NCBI RefSeq assembly: GCF_003148685.1
Contig: NZ_QGGR01000013.1
Location: forward strand, 62,001-126,000
Direction of reading: 5' to 3'
Length of the DNA: 64,000 nucleotides
DNA from: Actinoplanes xinjiangensis
GTDB lineage: Bacteria > Actinomycetota > Actinomycetes > Mycobacteriales > Micromonosporaceae
Within the stretch, counting starts at the first letter, position 1, and each line of letters opens with the position of its first letter. Positions 7,378-16,944 of this stretch are shown in pieces. The position numbers and the translations under genes are program-made. A model generated the notes under the pieces. That model was given only the letters and a program-made list of their open reading frames with translations, searched no databases and had not been told where the DNA came from.

Positions 7378-10055
7378 CCCCCTACGGCTTGCAGACCGAA
7401 CAGCGCACCCAACCCCTCGGGCTCGGCGAACCGCGGCCCCGGTTGTCGTGGAAGCTCCGCGGCGACCGGCGTGGCGCGGCACAGAGTGCCTACCGCATCA
7501 CCGCCACCGCCGACGGCGAGACGGTCTGGGACACCGGACGCCGGGAGTCCGCCGACACCATCCTGATCTCCTGGGACGGTGCCGCGTTGCGATCGGCGAC
7601 CCGCTACCGGTGGCGCGTCGAGATCTGGGACGAGACTGGTACGCCCACCGGCGCCGCCGAGACCTGGTTCGAGACCGGCCTGCTGCACCCCGGGGACTGG
7701 ACGGCGGTGTGGATCGGCCGCGACCCGGTGGCCCTGCCGCCGGTCGACCCGCCGACCGACGACGACCTGCTCGCACCCGGCCCGGCGGAGGCGCCGCTGT
7801 ACCTGCGGCGCGAGTTCCGGCTGGCTCAGCGCCCGGTTCGGGCCCGGCTGTACGCCACCGCCCGCGGCGTCTATGAGCCGGAGCTCAACGGTGAGCGCGT
7901 CGGCGACCGGGAACTCGCGCCGGGCTGGACCGAGTACCACCACCGGATCCAGTATCAGACCTACGACGTCACCGATCACGTGCGAGCCGGCGACAACACT
8001 CTCGCGGCGGTCGTCGCCGACGGCTGGTGGAGCGGCTACGTCGGCTTCGACCTGCGCCGCCCGGCCCGCCACTACGGCGACGCGCCCGCCTTCCTCGCCC
8101 AGCTGGTGGTGGACTTCCCGGACGGCTCCCGGCAGGTCGTCGCCACCGACGGTGACTGGACCGAGAGCGACGGCCCGATCCGGTCCGCCGATCTGATGAT
8201 GGGCCAGTACGTCGACGCCCGCCGGGCCGTGTCGGGGAATCGGCCGGTCGCCGTGCTCGATACCGGCACCGGGCCGCTGGTCGCCGAACCCGACGAGCCG
8301 ATCCGGGTGGTGGCCGAGCTGCCGGCTGTCGCGGTGGACCACCGCGGCCCGGACCGATACGTCGTCGACTTCGGGCAGAATCTGGTCGGCCGGCTGCGGC
8401 TACGGGTCCGTGGCGCTGCGACCGGGCAGCGGATCGTCGTGCGGCACGCCGAGGTCCGGGCCGATGGCGAGCTCTACACCGAGAACCTGCGCCGGGCCGC
8501 CGCCACCGACACCTTCGTCAGCGCCGGCGGCGACACCGAGCTCTTCGAACCGCGGTTCACCTTCCACGGCTTCCGCTACGCCGAGATCACCGGCTGTTCG
8601 GGAGAGCTCGCCCCGGGCGACGTCACCGCGCGGGTCCTGCACAGCGACACACCGTGGACCGGCCGGTTCGAGTGCTCCGACCCGATCGTGAACCAGCTGC
8701 ACGCCAACATCGGCTGGGGCCAGCGCGGCAACTTCGTCGCGGTACCGACCGACTGCCCGCAGCGCGACGAGCGGCTCGGCTGGCTCGCCGACGCCCAGGT
8801 GTTCGCACCGACCGCGACCCGCAACGCCGACGTGTCCGCGTTCTTCGCGCGGTGGATGCGTGACGTCGTCGACGGCCAGAACGACGAGGGCGCGTTCCGC
8901 GACGTCTCCCCGATCATCGCCTTCGAACGCGAAGGCGCCCCGGCCTGGGGCGACGGCGGCGTCATCATCCCGTGGCTGCTCTGGCGGACCTACGGCGACC
9001 GGCGAGCGCTCGAGCACAGCTTCGACGCGATGGCCCGGTGGGTCGAGCACATCCACCGGCACAACCCCGGCCTGCTCTGGGAGAACCGCACCGGCAACTC
9101 CTACGGCGACTGGCTGCAGGTCGACGCCGACACCCCACGCGACGTCCTCGCTACCGCGTACTTCGCGCGCAGCACGCAGCTCGTCGCGGACGCGGCAGAC
9201 GTGCTCGGTCGCCCCGCCGCCGGCTACCGGGCTCTGCACGCCGCGATCACCACGGCGTTCCAGGACGCGTTCGTCGGTGACGACGGCAGCGTCAAGGGCG
9301 GCACCCAGACCGCGTACCTGCTGGCACTCGCTTTCGGCCTGCTCCCGGACACCATGGTCGATGCGGCCGCCGGTCACCTGGCCGCCGACATCGAGAAGCG
9401 CGGCAACCGGCTGACCACCGGCTTCGTCGGGGTGTCGCTGTTGTGCCCGGTGCTGTCCGAGCACGGCCGGGCCGATCTGGCCTACGCGCTGCTGCACCAG
9501 GAGGAATATCCGTCCTGGGGCTACTCGATCCGGCACGGCGCGACCACGATCTGGGAGCGCTGGGACGGCTGGACCGAGCACGGCGGCTTCCAGTCCGCGG
9601 CGATGAACTCGTTCAACCACTACAGCCTGGGCAGCGTCGGCGACTGGCTCTACGGCCGGGTCGCCGGCATCGACCAGACACCGGACTCGGTCGCCTACTC
9701 CGAGCTGCTGCTGCGTCCCACCCCCGACCCCACCGGCCGGCTCACCTGGGCCCGCGCCGAACAGGAGACCGCCCGTGGCCTGGTGGCCTGCGGCTGGTCC
9801 CGCGAAGACGACCGGCTCACCGTGACCGCCACGGTGCCGCCGGGCAGCACCGCCGTACTGCAGATGGCGACGCCCGACCCCGGCAGCGTGCGCGAGAACG
9901 ACGTGCCCGCCGCCGAGACACCCGGGGTCGTCCGGGTCGATCCGTCCGCCGCCGGGCTCACCCTGTGGCTGACGTCCGGCCGCTACACCTTCACCGCTTC
10001 CACCACCCCCCGTCTGATTCATCTCCACAGTGGGAGAACGCATGCGCACTCGTAG
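7374..10055 (+). CDS. GH78 alpha-L-rhamnosidase, cytoplasmic
   Basis: An 893-residue enzyme that hydrolyses terminal alpha-L-rhamnose by inversion. It begins directly with the GH78 N-terminal beta-sandwich (GLGEPRPRLSWKLRG) and has no signal peptide, so it should act inside the cell on imported rhamnosides. The catalytic (alpha/alpha)6 barrel shows TDCPQRDERLGWLADAQ (about residues 457-473), holding the conserved acidic catalytic residues, and TIWERWDGW (about 724). Near the C-terminus are GSVGDWLYG and the closing beta-sandwich ending in SGRYTFTAS. It overlaps the upstream permease by 4 bp and the downstream binding-protein gene by 14 bp. Confidence 0.95.
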   Translation: MTPYGLQTEQRTQPLGLGEPRPRLSWKLRGDRRGAAQSAYRITATADGETVWDTGRRESADTILISWDGAALRSATRYRWRVEIWDETGTPTGAAETWFETGLLHPGDWTAVWIGRDPVALPPVDPPTDDDLLAPGPAEAPLYLRREFRLAQRPVRARLYATARGVYEPELNGERVGDRELAPGWTEYHHRIQYQTYDVTDHVRAGDNTLAAVVADGWWSGYVGFDLRRPARHYGDAPAFLAQLVVDFPDGSRQVVATDGDWTESDGPIRSADLMMGQYVDARRAVSGNRPVAVLDTGTGPLVAEPDEPIRVVAELPAVAVDHRGPDRYVVDFGQNLVGRLRLRVRGAATGQRIVVRHAEVRADGELYTENLRRAAATDTFVSAGGDTELFEPRFTFHGFRYAEITGCSGELAPGDVTARVLHSDTPWTGRFECSDPIVNQLHANIGWGQRGNFVAVPTDCPQRDERLGWLADAQVFAPTATRNADVSAFFARWMRDVVDGQNDEGAFRDVSPIIAFEREGAPAWGDGGVIIPWLLWRTYGDRRALEHSFDAMARWVEHIHRHNPGLLWENRTGNSYGDWLQVDADTPRDVLATAYFARSTQLVADAADVLGRPAAGYRALHAAITTAFQDAFVGDDGSVKGGTQTAYLLALAFGLLPDTMVDAAAGHLAADIEKRGNRLTTGFVGVSLLCPVLSEHGRADLAYALLHQEEYPSWGYSIRHGATTIWERWDGWTEHGGFQSAAMNSFNHYSLGSVGDWLYGRVAGIDQTPDSVAYSELLLRPTPDPTGRLTWARAEQETARGLVACGWSREDDRLTVTATVPPGSTAVLQMATPDPGSVRENDVPAAETPGVVRVDPSAAGLTLWLTSGRYTFTASTTPRLIHLHSGRTHAHS

Positions 10056-11307
10056 ACTGACGGCCGTCGCCGCCGCGATGACCGCCGCCACCTTGCTCGC
10101 CGCCTGCTCCAGCGGCACCAACTCCGCCGGCGGCGGTGGTGACAACCAGACGCTGACCATCGCCTCGGTCGACCAGGGCTCGATCGAGAAGGTCGTCGAC
10201 GCGTTCAAGGCCGCCAACCCCGGCGTCACCGTCAACCTCACCACCAGCGGCGCCGACCAGTACCAGCAGCAGATCCGCACCCAGCTGTCGTCCGGCACCG
10301 CCCCCGACGTGATGACCGTGTGGCCCGGCAACGGCAACCCCGGCGCCACCTTTGTGATCGCCAAGCCCGGTTACCTGCTCGACCTGTCCGACCAGCCGTG
10401 GGCCGGGCAACTGCCGGAGGCGTTCAAGAAGGTCGCCCAGTACGAGGGCAGAACCTACAACGCGCTGTTCGGGCTCAACGGCATCGGCGCCGTCTACAAC
10501 GACGAAGCCATGACGAAAGCCGGCCTCACCGCGCCGGGCACGTGGACCGGCCTGATCGAGTTCTGCAAGGACGCCGCCGGTAAGGGCACCCCGGCGTTCG
10601 CCCTCGGCATCCAGGACAACTGGGTCACCCAGATCGCCCTGTACGCGCTGACGGCCACCACCGTCTACGGCACCGACAAGGACTTCGACACGAGGATGGC
10701 GGCCGGGCAGGCCACCTTCGCCGGCTCACCGTGGACCACCGCGATGGCCAAGTACCAGGAGATGAACAGCGCCGGCTGCTTCCAGAAGGACCCCCTGGGA
10801 ACCAGCTACGAGGCCAGCCAGACCCTGGCCGCGACCGGGAAGACGCTCGGCATCATCCAGGGCAACTGGATCATCGGACTGCTCAAGCAGAAGAACCCCG
10901 GCGGCAAGTTCACCATGAAGGCGCTGCCGGCCACCGACAACCCGGCCGAGTTCGTCATGCCCGCGGCCGTCGGCGCCGGGTACGGCATCAACGCCAAGGC
11001 CAAGAACAAGGACCTCGCCCTGAAGTTCGTCACCTTCGTGATGTCCCCAGCAGGCATGAAGGTCTTCAACGAGGCGCAGGGCAGCCTGCCGACCCTGCCG
11101 GACGCCGGCACCACCGTCGACCCCGGCCTGACCGACCTCACCACGTTCGTCAAGGACAACCGCACCGTGCCGTTCATGGACCAGCTCTGGCCGAACGCGA
11201 AGGTCCAGCAGACCATGCTCAGCGGCCTGCAGGAGGTCTTCAGCAACCAGGCGACCGCTGACGAGGTCCTGAAGGACATGGACACCGACTACAAGGCGGG
11301 ATCGTGA
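10042..11307 (+). CDS. ABC sugar-binding lipoprotein
   Basis: The solute-binding subunit of the importer, 421 residues. MRTRRLTAVAAAMTAATLLA followed by AC is a lipoprotein signal with lipobox LLAAC, so the mature protein is anchored outside the membrane by a lipidated cysteine. The rest is a family 1 extracellular sugar-binding fold (VVDAFKAANPGVTVN near the start, NNPAEFV-type loops and a C-terminal VLKDMDTDYKAGS). The ATG at 10042 follows GGGAGA. A GTG 12 bases earlier is possible but would leave no ribosome-binding site. It overlaps both neighbouring GH78 genes. The binding protein placed after the enzyme gene is an unusual order for a CUT1 operon. Confidence 0.93.
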   Translation: MRTRRLTAVAAAMTAATLLAACSSGTNSAGGGGDNQTLTIASVDQGSIEKVVDAFKAANPGVTVNLTTSGADQYQQQIRTQLSSGTAPDVMTVWPGNGNPGATFVIAKPGYLLDLSDQPWAGQLPEAFKKVAQYEGRTYNALFGLNGIGAVYNDEAMTKAGLTAPGTWTGLIEFCKDAAGKGTPAFALGIQDNWVTQIALYALTATTVYGTDKDFDTRMAAGQATFAGSPWTTAMAKYQEMNSAGCFQKDPLGTSYEASQTLAATGKTLGIIQGNWIIGLLKQKNPGGKFTMKALPATDNPAEFVMPAAVGAGYGINAKAKNKDLALKFVTFVMSPAGMKVFNEAQGSLPTLPDAGTTVDPGLTDLTTFVKDNRTVPFMDQLWPNAKVQQTMLSGLQEVFSNQATADEVLKDMDTDYKAGS

Positions 11308-14300
11308 AACGACGTACGGCACTCGGACTGTCCCTCGCCGTCCCCTCCGCGACCTTGCTGACCGGCGGCCCCGCCGAGGCGACCGGCGCCAGCCATAGCC
11401 CTGACCTGCGCGTCGTCGGCCTGCGCGTCGACGGCCGCCCCGATCGGCCCCTCGGACTCGACAGCCCCAGCCCGGTGCTGAGCTGGCGGTTCGCCGAGAC
11501 CTCATCCGCTGCCGCCGACCGGCAGACCGCGTACCAGATCCGGGTCTGGGACGCCGGTCGTGACCGGTTGCTCTGGGACTCCGGCAAGGTCGGCTCGCCG
11601 GTCCAGTCCGGAGTCCGCTACGGCGGCGAACCGCTCACCTCCCGGCAGCGACTGAGCTGGCAGGTCCGCGCCTGGGGCGCCGACCGGCACGCCACCGGCT
11701 GGAGCACCCCGTCGACCTGGGAGGTGGGGCTGCTCCACCAGACCGACTGGGGCGCGGCACGGTGGATCGAGTACCCCGGCCGCACCGAGACCCAGCCGAT
11801 GCCGATCTTCGCCCGGCAGTTCACCGCCGACCCGCGCCGCAAGGTCACCCGGGCGCGGCTCTACCTCTCCGGCGTCGGCATGCACCTGGCCACCGTCAAC
11901 GGCCGCGGGCTGACCGACGAGGTGCTGGCGCCCGGCTACGCCAACTACCAGCTGTCCAGCGAGTACCGCGTCTACGACATCACCGGCCGGATCCACCGGG
12001 GCGCCAACACCGTCGGGGTACGGCTGGGCAACGGTCCCGCCTACGTCCGGCGCAGTGTCACCAACCCGGCGGTGGGGCGGACCTCGCCGTACTCCTGGTG
12101 GCAGAGCCAGCTCAAGGGCAGCGGCACGCTGACCGCCGACGTCGAGGCCGGTGCCACCACTGTCACGCTGAGCGCCGTCACCGGCTACCACGTCGGCGGC
12201 ACGATCAACATCGACACCGGCGACGGCGGCGACAACCTGGAATCCCGGGTCATCGCCGCGATCGGCGCCGACAGCACCACCTTCACCCCGGGCCTGTCGA
12301 AGCCGCACCCGGCCGGAGCGACGGTGACCGGCTCCGGCAACAACATCGCCGCCGGCGATGCCAGCGCCGGAGCGGCCGTCACGCCTCGGTTCATCGCGCG
12401 CCTGGAGATCACGTACGCCGACGGCCAGGAGACGGTGATCGTCTCGGACCGGGAGTGGCGCGCCGCGCTCGGCCCCCTGCAGACCGACGCGTGGTATTCG
12501 GGATCGGACTTCGACGCCCGCCGTGAGCAGCCCGGGTGGGATCAGCCCGGTGCCGACCTGTCGGCAGCCGCGCAGCGGCGTGACGGCACCCCCACCGGGT
12601 GGATCGCCGCAGGGATCGCCCCGCCGCCGAATCTCGCCACCAGGCTGGTCGGCCGCACCGCACCGCCGATGACGATCGCCGACCGGTACGAACCGGTGGA
12701 GATCACCAACCCGGTACCGGGCACGTGGGTGTTCGACTTCGGCCAGAACATCGTCGGGTTCCCCATGCTCAGGCTGAAGGCCGGCGTGCCGGCCGGCACC
12801 ACGATCCGCATCGCACCGGCCGAGTCCCTCGCCGCCGACGGCACCGTCGACCAGGCATCACTCAAGGGCGGTGGCGGTAGCCGCGGTGTCGACCTGTTCA
12901 ACACGTACACCACGGCCGGGCTGCGCGGTGGGGAGAGCTGGCGGCCGGACTTCAACTACTTCGGCATGCAGTGGGTGCAGGTCACCGGCCTGCCCGCGGA
13001 CTACGTGCCCACCAGGGAGACCGTCACCGGGCTGCGGGTGCAGGCCGAGACGCCGATCGCCGGCGCGGTCACCACGTCCGACGCGCGGGTCAACCGGATC
13101 CACAAGATGGCCTGGTACTCGTTCGCCGGCAACATCATGAGCGTCTTCACCGACTGCCCGGGCCGGGAGAAGCTGTCGTATCCGGCGGATTACACGATGC
13201 CGATGGGCTCGATCCACCGGGACTTCGACCTGTCCGCCTACCTTCGCACGCACCAGCGGCACCTCGTCGAGGGCCAGTCGGTGGCCGACACCCCGATGGC
13301 CGGCAACGTCGCCCTCAAGACACCGGTCTACGACTGGGGTTACACCGGCCGCTTCGGCGACGAGATCAACTGGGGTGACGCGATCATCCTGGTGCCCGGC
13401 TTCCTGCGGCAGCTCTACGGCGACACCGAGACCGCGGCCCGCTACTACGAGCCGATGGTGCGCTTCGCCGACTACATCGCCCGGCAGAAGGCCGTCGGCA
13501 ACATCGTCGACGCCGCCCTGGCCGACTGGGTGTCGGCCGAGCCGGTCTCCGGCCGGATCACCGGCACCTGGGGCTACTACCTGATGGTCAGGGAGCTGGC
13601 CGAACTGGCCCGCCTGACCGGACATCAGGCGGACAGCGCCCGATACTCCGCCCTGGCCGTGGACATCAGGACGGCGTTCCACACCACTTTCTGGGATCCG
13701 GCCCGCCGGCTCTACGCGGACAACGGCGCCGTCTCCCAGTCGGCGCAGGCGCTTGCGCTCGACGCCGGTCTGGTGCCCGAATCCGAGCGGAAGGCTGTCC
13801 TCGACGCTCTGGTGGAAATGATCTACGCGTTCCACCCGAACGGCGACGGCCCGCATTTCAGCGGCGGCACCATCGGCATGGCCCCGATCGTGCGGGCGCT
13901 GTCCGCCGGCGGCCGCGACGACGTGCTCTGGGATCTGATCCACGAGGACGAACAGCCCAGCTACGGCTACTTCATGGAGTCCACCGTCGCCAACCCGGGC
14001 GGCATGACGACCATGGGGGAGCGCTGGAACCGCGGCGACTCCAAGAACCACATGATCCTCGCCCAGATCGAGGAGTGGTTCCACGCCGGCCTCGCCGGGA
14101 TCCGGGCCGCCGAGGGCACCACCGCCTACCGCGACCTCGTCGTCCAGCCCAAGATCGTCGGTGACCTGACCTTCGTCAAGGGCCACTACACGACGCCGCA
14201 GGGCACCGCCCGCTCCGAGTGGAAGCGCGAGGGGAACCGGCTCCGGCTGACCGTCACCGTCCCGCCGAACACCACCGCTCTCGTCCAGGTGCCGACGTTG

Positions 14301-14408
14301 GGCGGCCGGGTCACCGGCACCCCGCGCCGTGCGAGATTCCTGCGCACCGCCGGCGGCTACGCCGAATACCAGGTGCCGTCCGGCACCTACACCTTCACCA
14401 CCCGATGA
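11304..14408 (+). CDS. GH78 alpha-L-rhamnosidase, Tat-exported, with an inserted module
   Basis: A 1034-residue secreted rhamnosidase. MKRRTALGLSLAVPSATLLT carries an RR motif, so export is probably by the Tat system. The GH78 beta-sandwich follows (SPSPVLSWRF, about residue 50). A module at about residues 268-352, rich in Gly, Thr and Val, interrupts the N-terminal region. The barrel carries TDCPGREKLSYPAD (about 615) where most GH78 enzymes have CPQRDERLGW, and GERWNRGDSKNHM (about 905). It starts at a GTG overlapping the previous stop (GTGA). It probably strips rhamnose outside the cell, while the upstream GH78 acts on imported material. Confidence 0.92.
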   Translation: MKRRTALGLSLAVPSATLLTGGPAEATGASHSPDLRVVGLRVDGRPDRPLGLDSPSPVLSWRFAETSSAAADRQTAYQIRVWDAGRDRLLWDSGKVGSPVQSGVRYGGEPLTSRQRLSWQVRAWGADRHATGWSTPSTWEVGLLHQTDWGAARWIEYPGRTETQPMPIFARQFTADPRRKVTRARLYLSGVGMHLATVNGRGLTDEVLAPGYANYQLSSEYRVYDITGRIHRGANTVGVRLGNGPAYVRRSVTNPAVGRTSPYSWWQSQLKGSGTLTADVEAGATTVTLSAVTGYHVGGTINIDTGDGGDNLESRVIAAIGADSTTFTPGLSKPHPAGATVTGSGNNIAAGDASAGAAVTPRFIARLEITYADGQETVIVSDREWRAALGPLQTDAWYSGSDFDARREQPGWDQPGADLSAAAQRRDGTPTGWIAAGIAPPPNLATRLVGRTAPPMTIADRYEPVEITNPVPGTWVFDFGQNIVGFPMLRLKAGVPAGTTIRIAPAESLAADGTVDQASLKGGGGSRGVDLFNTYTTAGLRGGESWRPDFNYFGMQWVQVTGLPADYVPTRETVTGLRVQAETPIAGAVTTSDARVNRIHKMAWYSFAGNIMSVFTDCPGREKLSYPADYTMPMGSIHRDFDLSAYLRTHQRHLVEGQSVADTPMAGNVALKTPVYDWGYTGRFGDEINWGDAIILVPGFLRQLYGDTETAARYYEPMVRFADYIARQKAVGNIVDAALADWVSAEPVSGRITGTWGYYLMVRELAELARLTGHQADSARYSALAVDIRTAFHTTFWDPARRLYADNGAVSQSAQALALDAGLVPESERKAVLDALVEMIYAFHPNGDGPHFSGGTIGMAPIVRALSAGGRDDVLWDLIHEDEQPSYGYFMESTVANPGGMTTMGERWNRGDSKNHMILAQIEEWFHAGLAGIRAAEGTTAYRDLVVQPKIVGDLTFVKGHYTTPQGTARSEWKREGNRLRLTVTVPPNTTALVQVPTLGGRVTGTPRRARFLRTAGGYAEYQVPSGTYTFTTR

Positions 14409-14470
14409 GCCCCGGCCCGGCCTCCGCACCTCACGGCGGAGGCCGGGCCGACCACGGCGAGAGGCACCAC

Positions 14471-15685
14471 GTGGACTTCCCCGACGACTTCCTCTGGGGC
14501 AGCGCCACCTCGGCCCACCAGGTCGAGGGCGGCAACACCAACAACGACTGGTGGGACTTCGAACACGACCCCGCGTCACTGGCGCGGGAGTCGTCCGGTG
14601 ACGGCATCGATCATTTCCACCGGTACGCCGACGACTTCGCGCTGCTGGCCTCGCTGGGGCACAACACCCACCGGCTGTCGATGGAATGGTCGCGTATCGA
14701 ACCCGCACCCGGCGAGTTCAGCCGTGCCGCGCTTCTGCACTACCGGCGCGTCCTGACGGCGTTGCGCGACACCGGCATGACCGCGTTCGTCACCCTGCAC
14801 CACTTCACGCTGCCGCGCTGGTTCGCCTCCCGTGGCGGCTGGCTCGCCCCGGACGCGGTCGCCGTCTTCGCCCGCTACTGCCGCCACGTGACCGCCGAAC
14901 TGGGCGAGCTCATGCCGTTCGTCTGCACCGTCAACGAACCGCAGATGGTCGCCCTGCACGGCTACCTGGAGGGCTGTCACCCACCCGGCATCACCAATCC
15001 GATGAAATGGCGACGTGTCGGCGAGGTGCTAGTCGACGCCCACTTCGCGGCCGTCCGTGCGGTCCGCGCCACCAGCGACGCGCGGGTGGGGCTCGCCGTC
15101 CAGCTACCCCTGCTGGTACCCGCCGACGCGGGACCCGAGTCGGCCGGCTTCCGGGCCGTCCGGTACGAGATCGTCGACCGCCACCTCGACGAACTGACCG
15201 GACCCGACACCGGCGACTGGCTCGGTGTGCAGTACTACCGCAAACAGTGGGTCGATCCGGCGTCGCCCGCCCTGTTCGTCCCACCGCCGCCGGGCACGCC
15301 GCTGACCCAGATGGGCTGGGCCGTACACCCCGACGGTCTGCGCCGGATGCTGCACCGGGCCGCGCGGACCGGACTGCCGCTCTACGTCACCGAGAACGGC
15401 ATCGCCACCGGCGACGACACCGAGCGCCTCGACTACCTCGCCACCCACCTGGCCGCTCTGGCCCGGGCCCGTGCCGAGGGCGTCGACGTGCGCGGATACC
15501 TGCACTGGTCCGCCTTCGACAACTTCGAGTGGAGCGAGGGCTACCGGCCCCGATTCGGGCTCATCGCCGTCGGTGACGACTTCGTCCGTACGCCCAGACC
15601 CAGCGCCCACGCCTTCGCCCGCCTCGCCCGCACCGGACGTCTCGACGCGCTGCACGAGCCCGGCGAACGGACGCCATCACCGTGA
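14471..15685 (+). CDS. GH1 family beta-glycosidase
   Basis: About 404 residues with the GH1 start FPDDFLWGSATSAHQVEGG. The acid/base glutamate lies in TVNEPQ and the nucleophile glutamate in YVTENG, the two retaining-mechanism signatures, and the C-terminal HWSAFDNFEWSEGY shapes the sugar site. There is no signal peptide. The GTG at 14471 with GAGAGG 6 bases before it gives the canonical family start. An ATG at 14405 overlapping the previous stop (ATGA) is an alternative that adds 22 residues. Likely role: remove the beta-linked glucose left after rhamnose removal from rutinoside- or neohesperidoside-type plant glycosides (inference). It is somewhat short for the family. Confidence 0.92.
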   Translation: MDFPDDFLWGSATSAHQVEGGNTNNDWWDFEHDPASLARESSGDGIDHFHRYADDFALLASLGHNTHRLSMEWSRIEPAPGEFSRAALLHYRRVLTALRDTGMTAFVTLHHFTLPRWFASRGGWLAPDAVAVFARYCRHVTAELGELMPFVCTVNEPQMVALHGYLEGCHPPGITNPMKWRRVGEVLVDAHFAAVRAVRATSDARVGLAVQLPLLVPADAGPESAGFRAVRYEIVDRHLDELTGPDTGDWLGVQYYRKQWVDPASPALFVPPPPGTPLTQMGWAVHPDGLRRMLHRAARTGLPLYVTENGIATGDDTERLDYLATHLAALARARAEGVDVRGYLHWSAFDNFEWSEGYRPRFGLIAVGDDFVRTPRPSAHAFARLARTGRLDALHEPGERTPSP

Positions 15686-15714
15686 CGCTCCGATCGCCGG
15701 GCGGACTGGAGCAG

Positions 15715-16650
15715 TCACCCCGCCGCGGCCGCCAGGGCGCGGGCCGTGGCCGGCACCAGGGGGCAACTGCTCTGGTACTGCCGGATGCCGGACTGGTCGG
15801 CCAGCGGGCAGAGGAACTGGCTGAACCGGGTGTCGTCGTCAACGAAGATCTTCAGCCAGGGGATCATCGTCCGGGCGAGGATGGTGCTCGGCTGGCCGAT
15901 GTAGTTGTGACCGGCACCGGTGATCTCGAAATAGGCGCGCTCCGTCGTGGCCGGGATCGTGTTGTACAGGCTGGTGAGCCGGGACGGCGGCACGAGGGTG
16001 TCGTTCTGCATCGCGTAGATCAGGGTCGGCACCCGGTCTCCGGCCAGAGTGTTCGAGGGCAGATGGGGCGCGTTGCCGATGGCCGCCTTGAGGGCGGGAC
16101 GCCGCAGGGCCGCGTCGAGTGCGCCGCCGCCACCCATGGAATGTCCCGCGACGGCGAGTCTGCCGGGGTCCAACCGGCTGCGCACCGAGCTGCGCTGCGT
16201 CAGGTAGTCCAGCGCGGCGAGCAACTGCGTACCACGGCTGGTGGGGCTGTCGTTGATGCTGTTGGTCTCGATCCCGAACACGATGAAGCCCTGACTGGCC
16301 AGTCTCGGGCCCAGCCAGGCGATGCCGGGCCAGGTGCCGTTGAGGCCGGGCGAGATCGCGACGCCGCCGAAGGTTCCCTGGCTGGTGTCGGTCGGGTAAT
16401 AGATGACACCGCCGCCGAAGCCGTTGCCGCGCGGCACGCTGACCGACGCGGTGGCGAACGGACCGGTCACCGCTGCCACGCTCGATGCGGTCGGGGCAGG
16501 GCCTCGCTGGTACGGGTTCGCAGCGGCGGAGGCGGGTGGCGCCGCCGTGGCCACCATCCCGGCGGCGAGGGCGATCGCGGCCAGCGCCCGTCGGACGACC
16601 TTGATCGATGAACGGCGGCCGGCGGGCGTCATGCGGTCCGGATCTGACAT
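15715..16650 (-). CDS. secreted cutinase-like polyester hydrolase
   Basis: A 311-residue secreted alpha/beta hydrolase with a signal peptide ending ASAA (about residue 43). The mature start ANPYQRGPAPT and segments GFGGGVIYYP, AISPGLNG, SRLDPGRLAVAGHSMGGGG, FVDDDTRFSQFLCP line up closely with the Thermobifida cutinase (TfCut2) group that hydrolyses cutin and PET. The triad is read as Ser171 (GHSMGG), Asp217 (QNDTLVPP) and His248 (GAGH), with Cys281 and Cys296 as the family disulfide. Two aromatic substrate-cleft positions differ: the oxyanion Tyr is Leu103 and the cleft Trp is His196. The ribosome-binding site is GAGGAG. It is divergent from the type B carboxylesterase. Confidence 0.93.
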   Translation of the reverse strand: MSDPDRMTPAGRRSSIKVVRRALAAIALAAGMVATAAPPASAAANPYQRGPAPTASSVAAVTGPFATASVSVPRGNGFGGGVIYYPTDTSQGTFGGVAISPGLNGTWPGIAWLGPRLASQGFIVFGIETNSINDSPTSRGTQLLAALDYLTQRSSVRSRLDPGRLAVAGHSMGGGGALDAALRRPALKAAIGNAPHLPSNTLAGDRVPTLIYAMQNDTLVPPSRLTSLYNTIPATTERAYFEITGAGHNYIGQPSTILARTMIPWLKIFVDDDTRFSQFLCPLADQSGIRQYQSSCPLVPATARALAAAAG

Positions 16651-16699
16651 CGGGCTCCTCCTCAGGCGGCTGCATCAACTGGCCAGCCACGACTCAACG

Positions 16700-16707
16700 A
16701 CGTTTCA
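16700..16707. promoter_or_regulatory. weak half of a LacI-type box near the cutinase
   Basis: ACGTTTCA resembles half of TGAAACGTTTCA and lies 50 bp before the cutinase start. On its own it is weak. It gains weight only from the three better boxes in the same 354-bp intergenic region. Confidence 0.3.
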
Positions 16708-16721
16708 TCGAAGATGCTGAA

Positions 16722-16734
16722 TGAAAAACGTTAT
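16722..16734. promoter_or_regulatory. LacI-type operator (esterase intergenic, left)
   Basis: TGAAAAACGTTAT matches the reverse complement of the site at 16867 in 12 of 13 positions and shares AAACGTTA with the sites at 5371 and 5515. It is placed to act on the cutinase gene. Confidence 0.5.
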
Positions 16735-16866
16735 CCAAGTCAAGCGGTACGAACGTATGCAGTAACCGGCTCCGTGCAGAGGTCGGCAGAAGTTCAGCGG
16801 AACGCTGGCAGGTAAGACCTGATTGACCACCAGGTCATCGGTGTCTATGTTCGGCGCAACTCGTGA

Positions 16867-16879
16867 GTAACGTTTTTCA
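16867..16879. promoter_or_regulatory. LacI-type operator (esterase intergenic, centre)
   Basis: GTAACGTTTTTCA is the inverted twin of the site at 16722. The pair, 145 bp apart, could serve the two divergent promoters or hold a repression loop. Confidence 0.5.
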
Positions 16880-16944
16880 AATAGGCACGATCTAACTGAT
16901 CCTGTCAGCTCGGCTTTCAGTGGTGCCTCGCCGCGCTGCATGCA

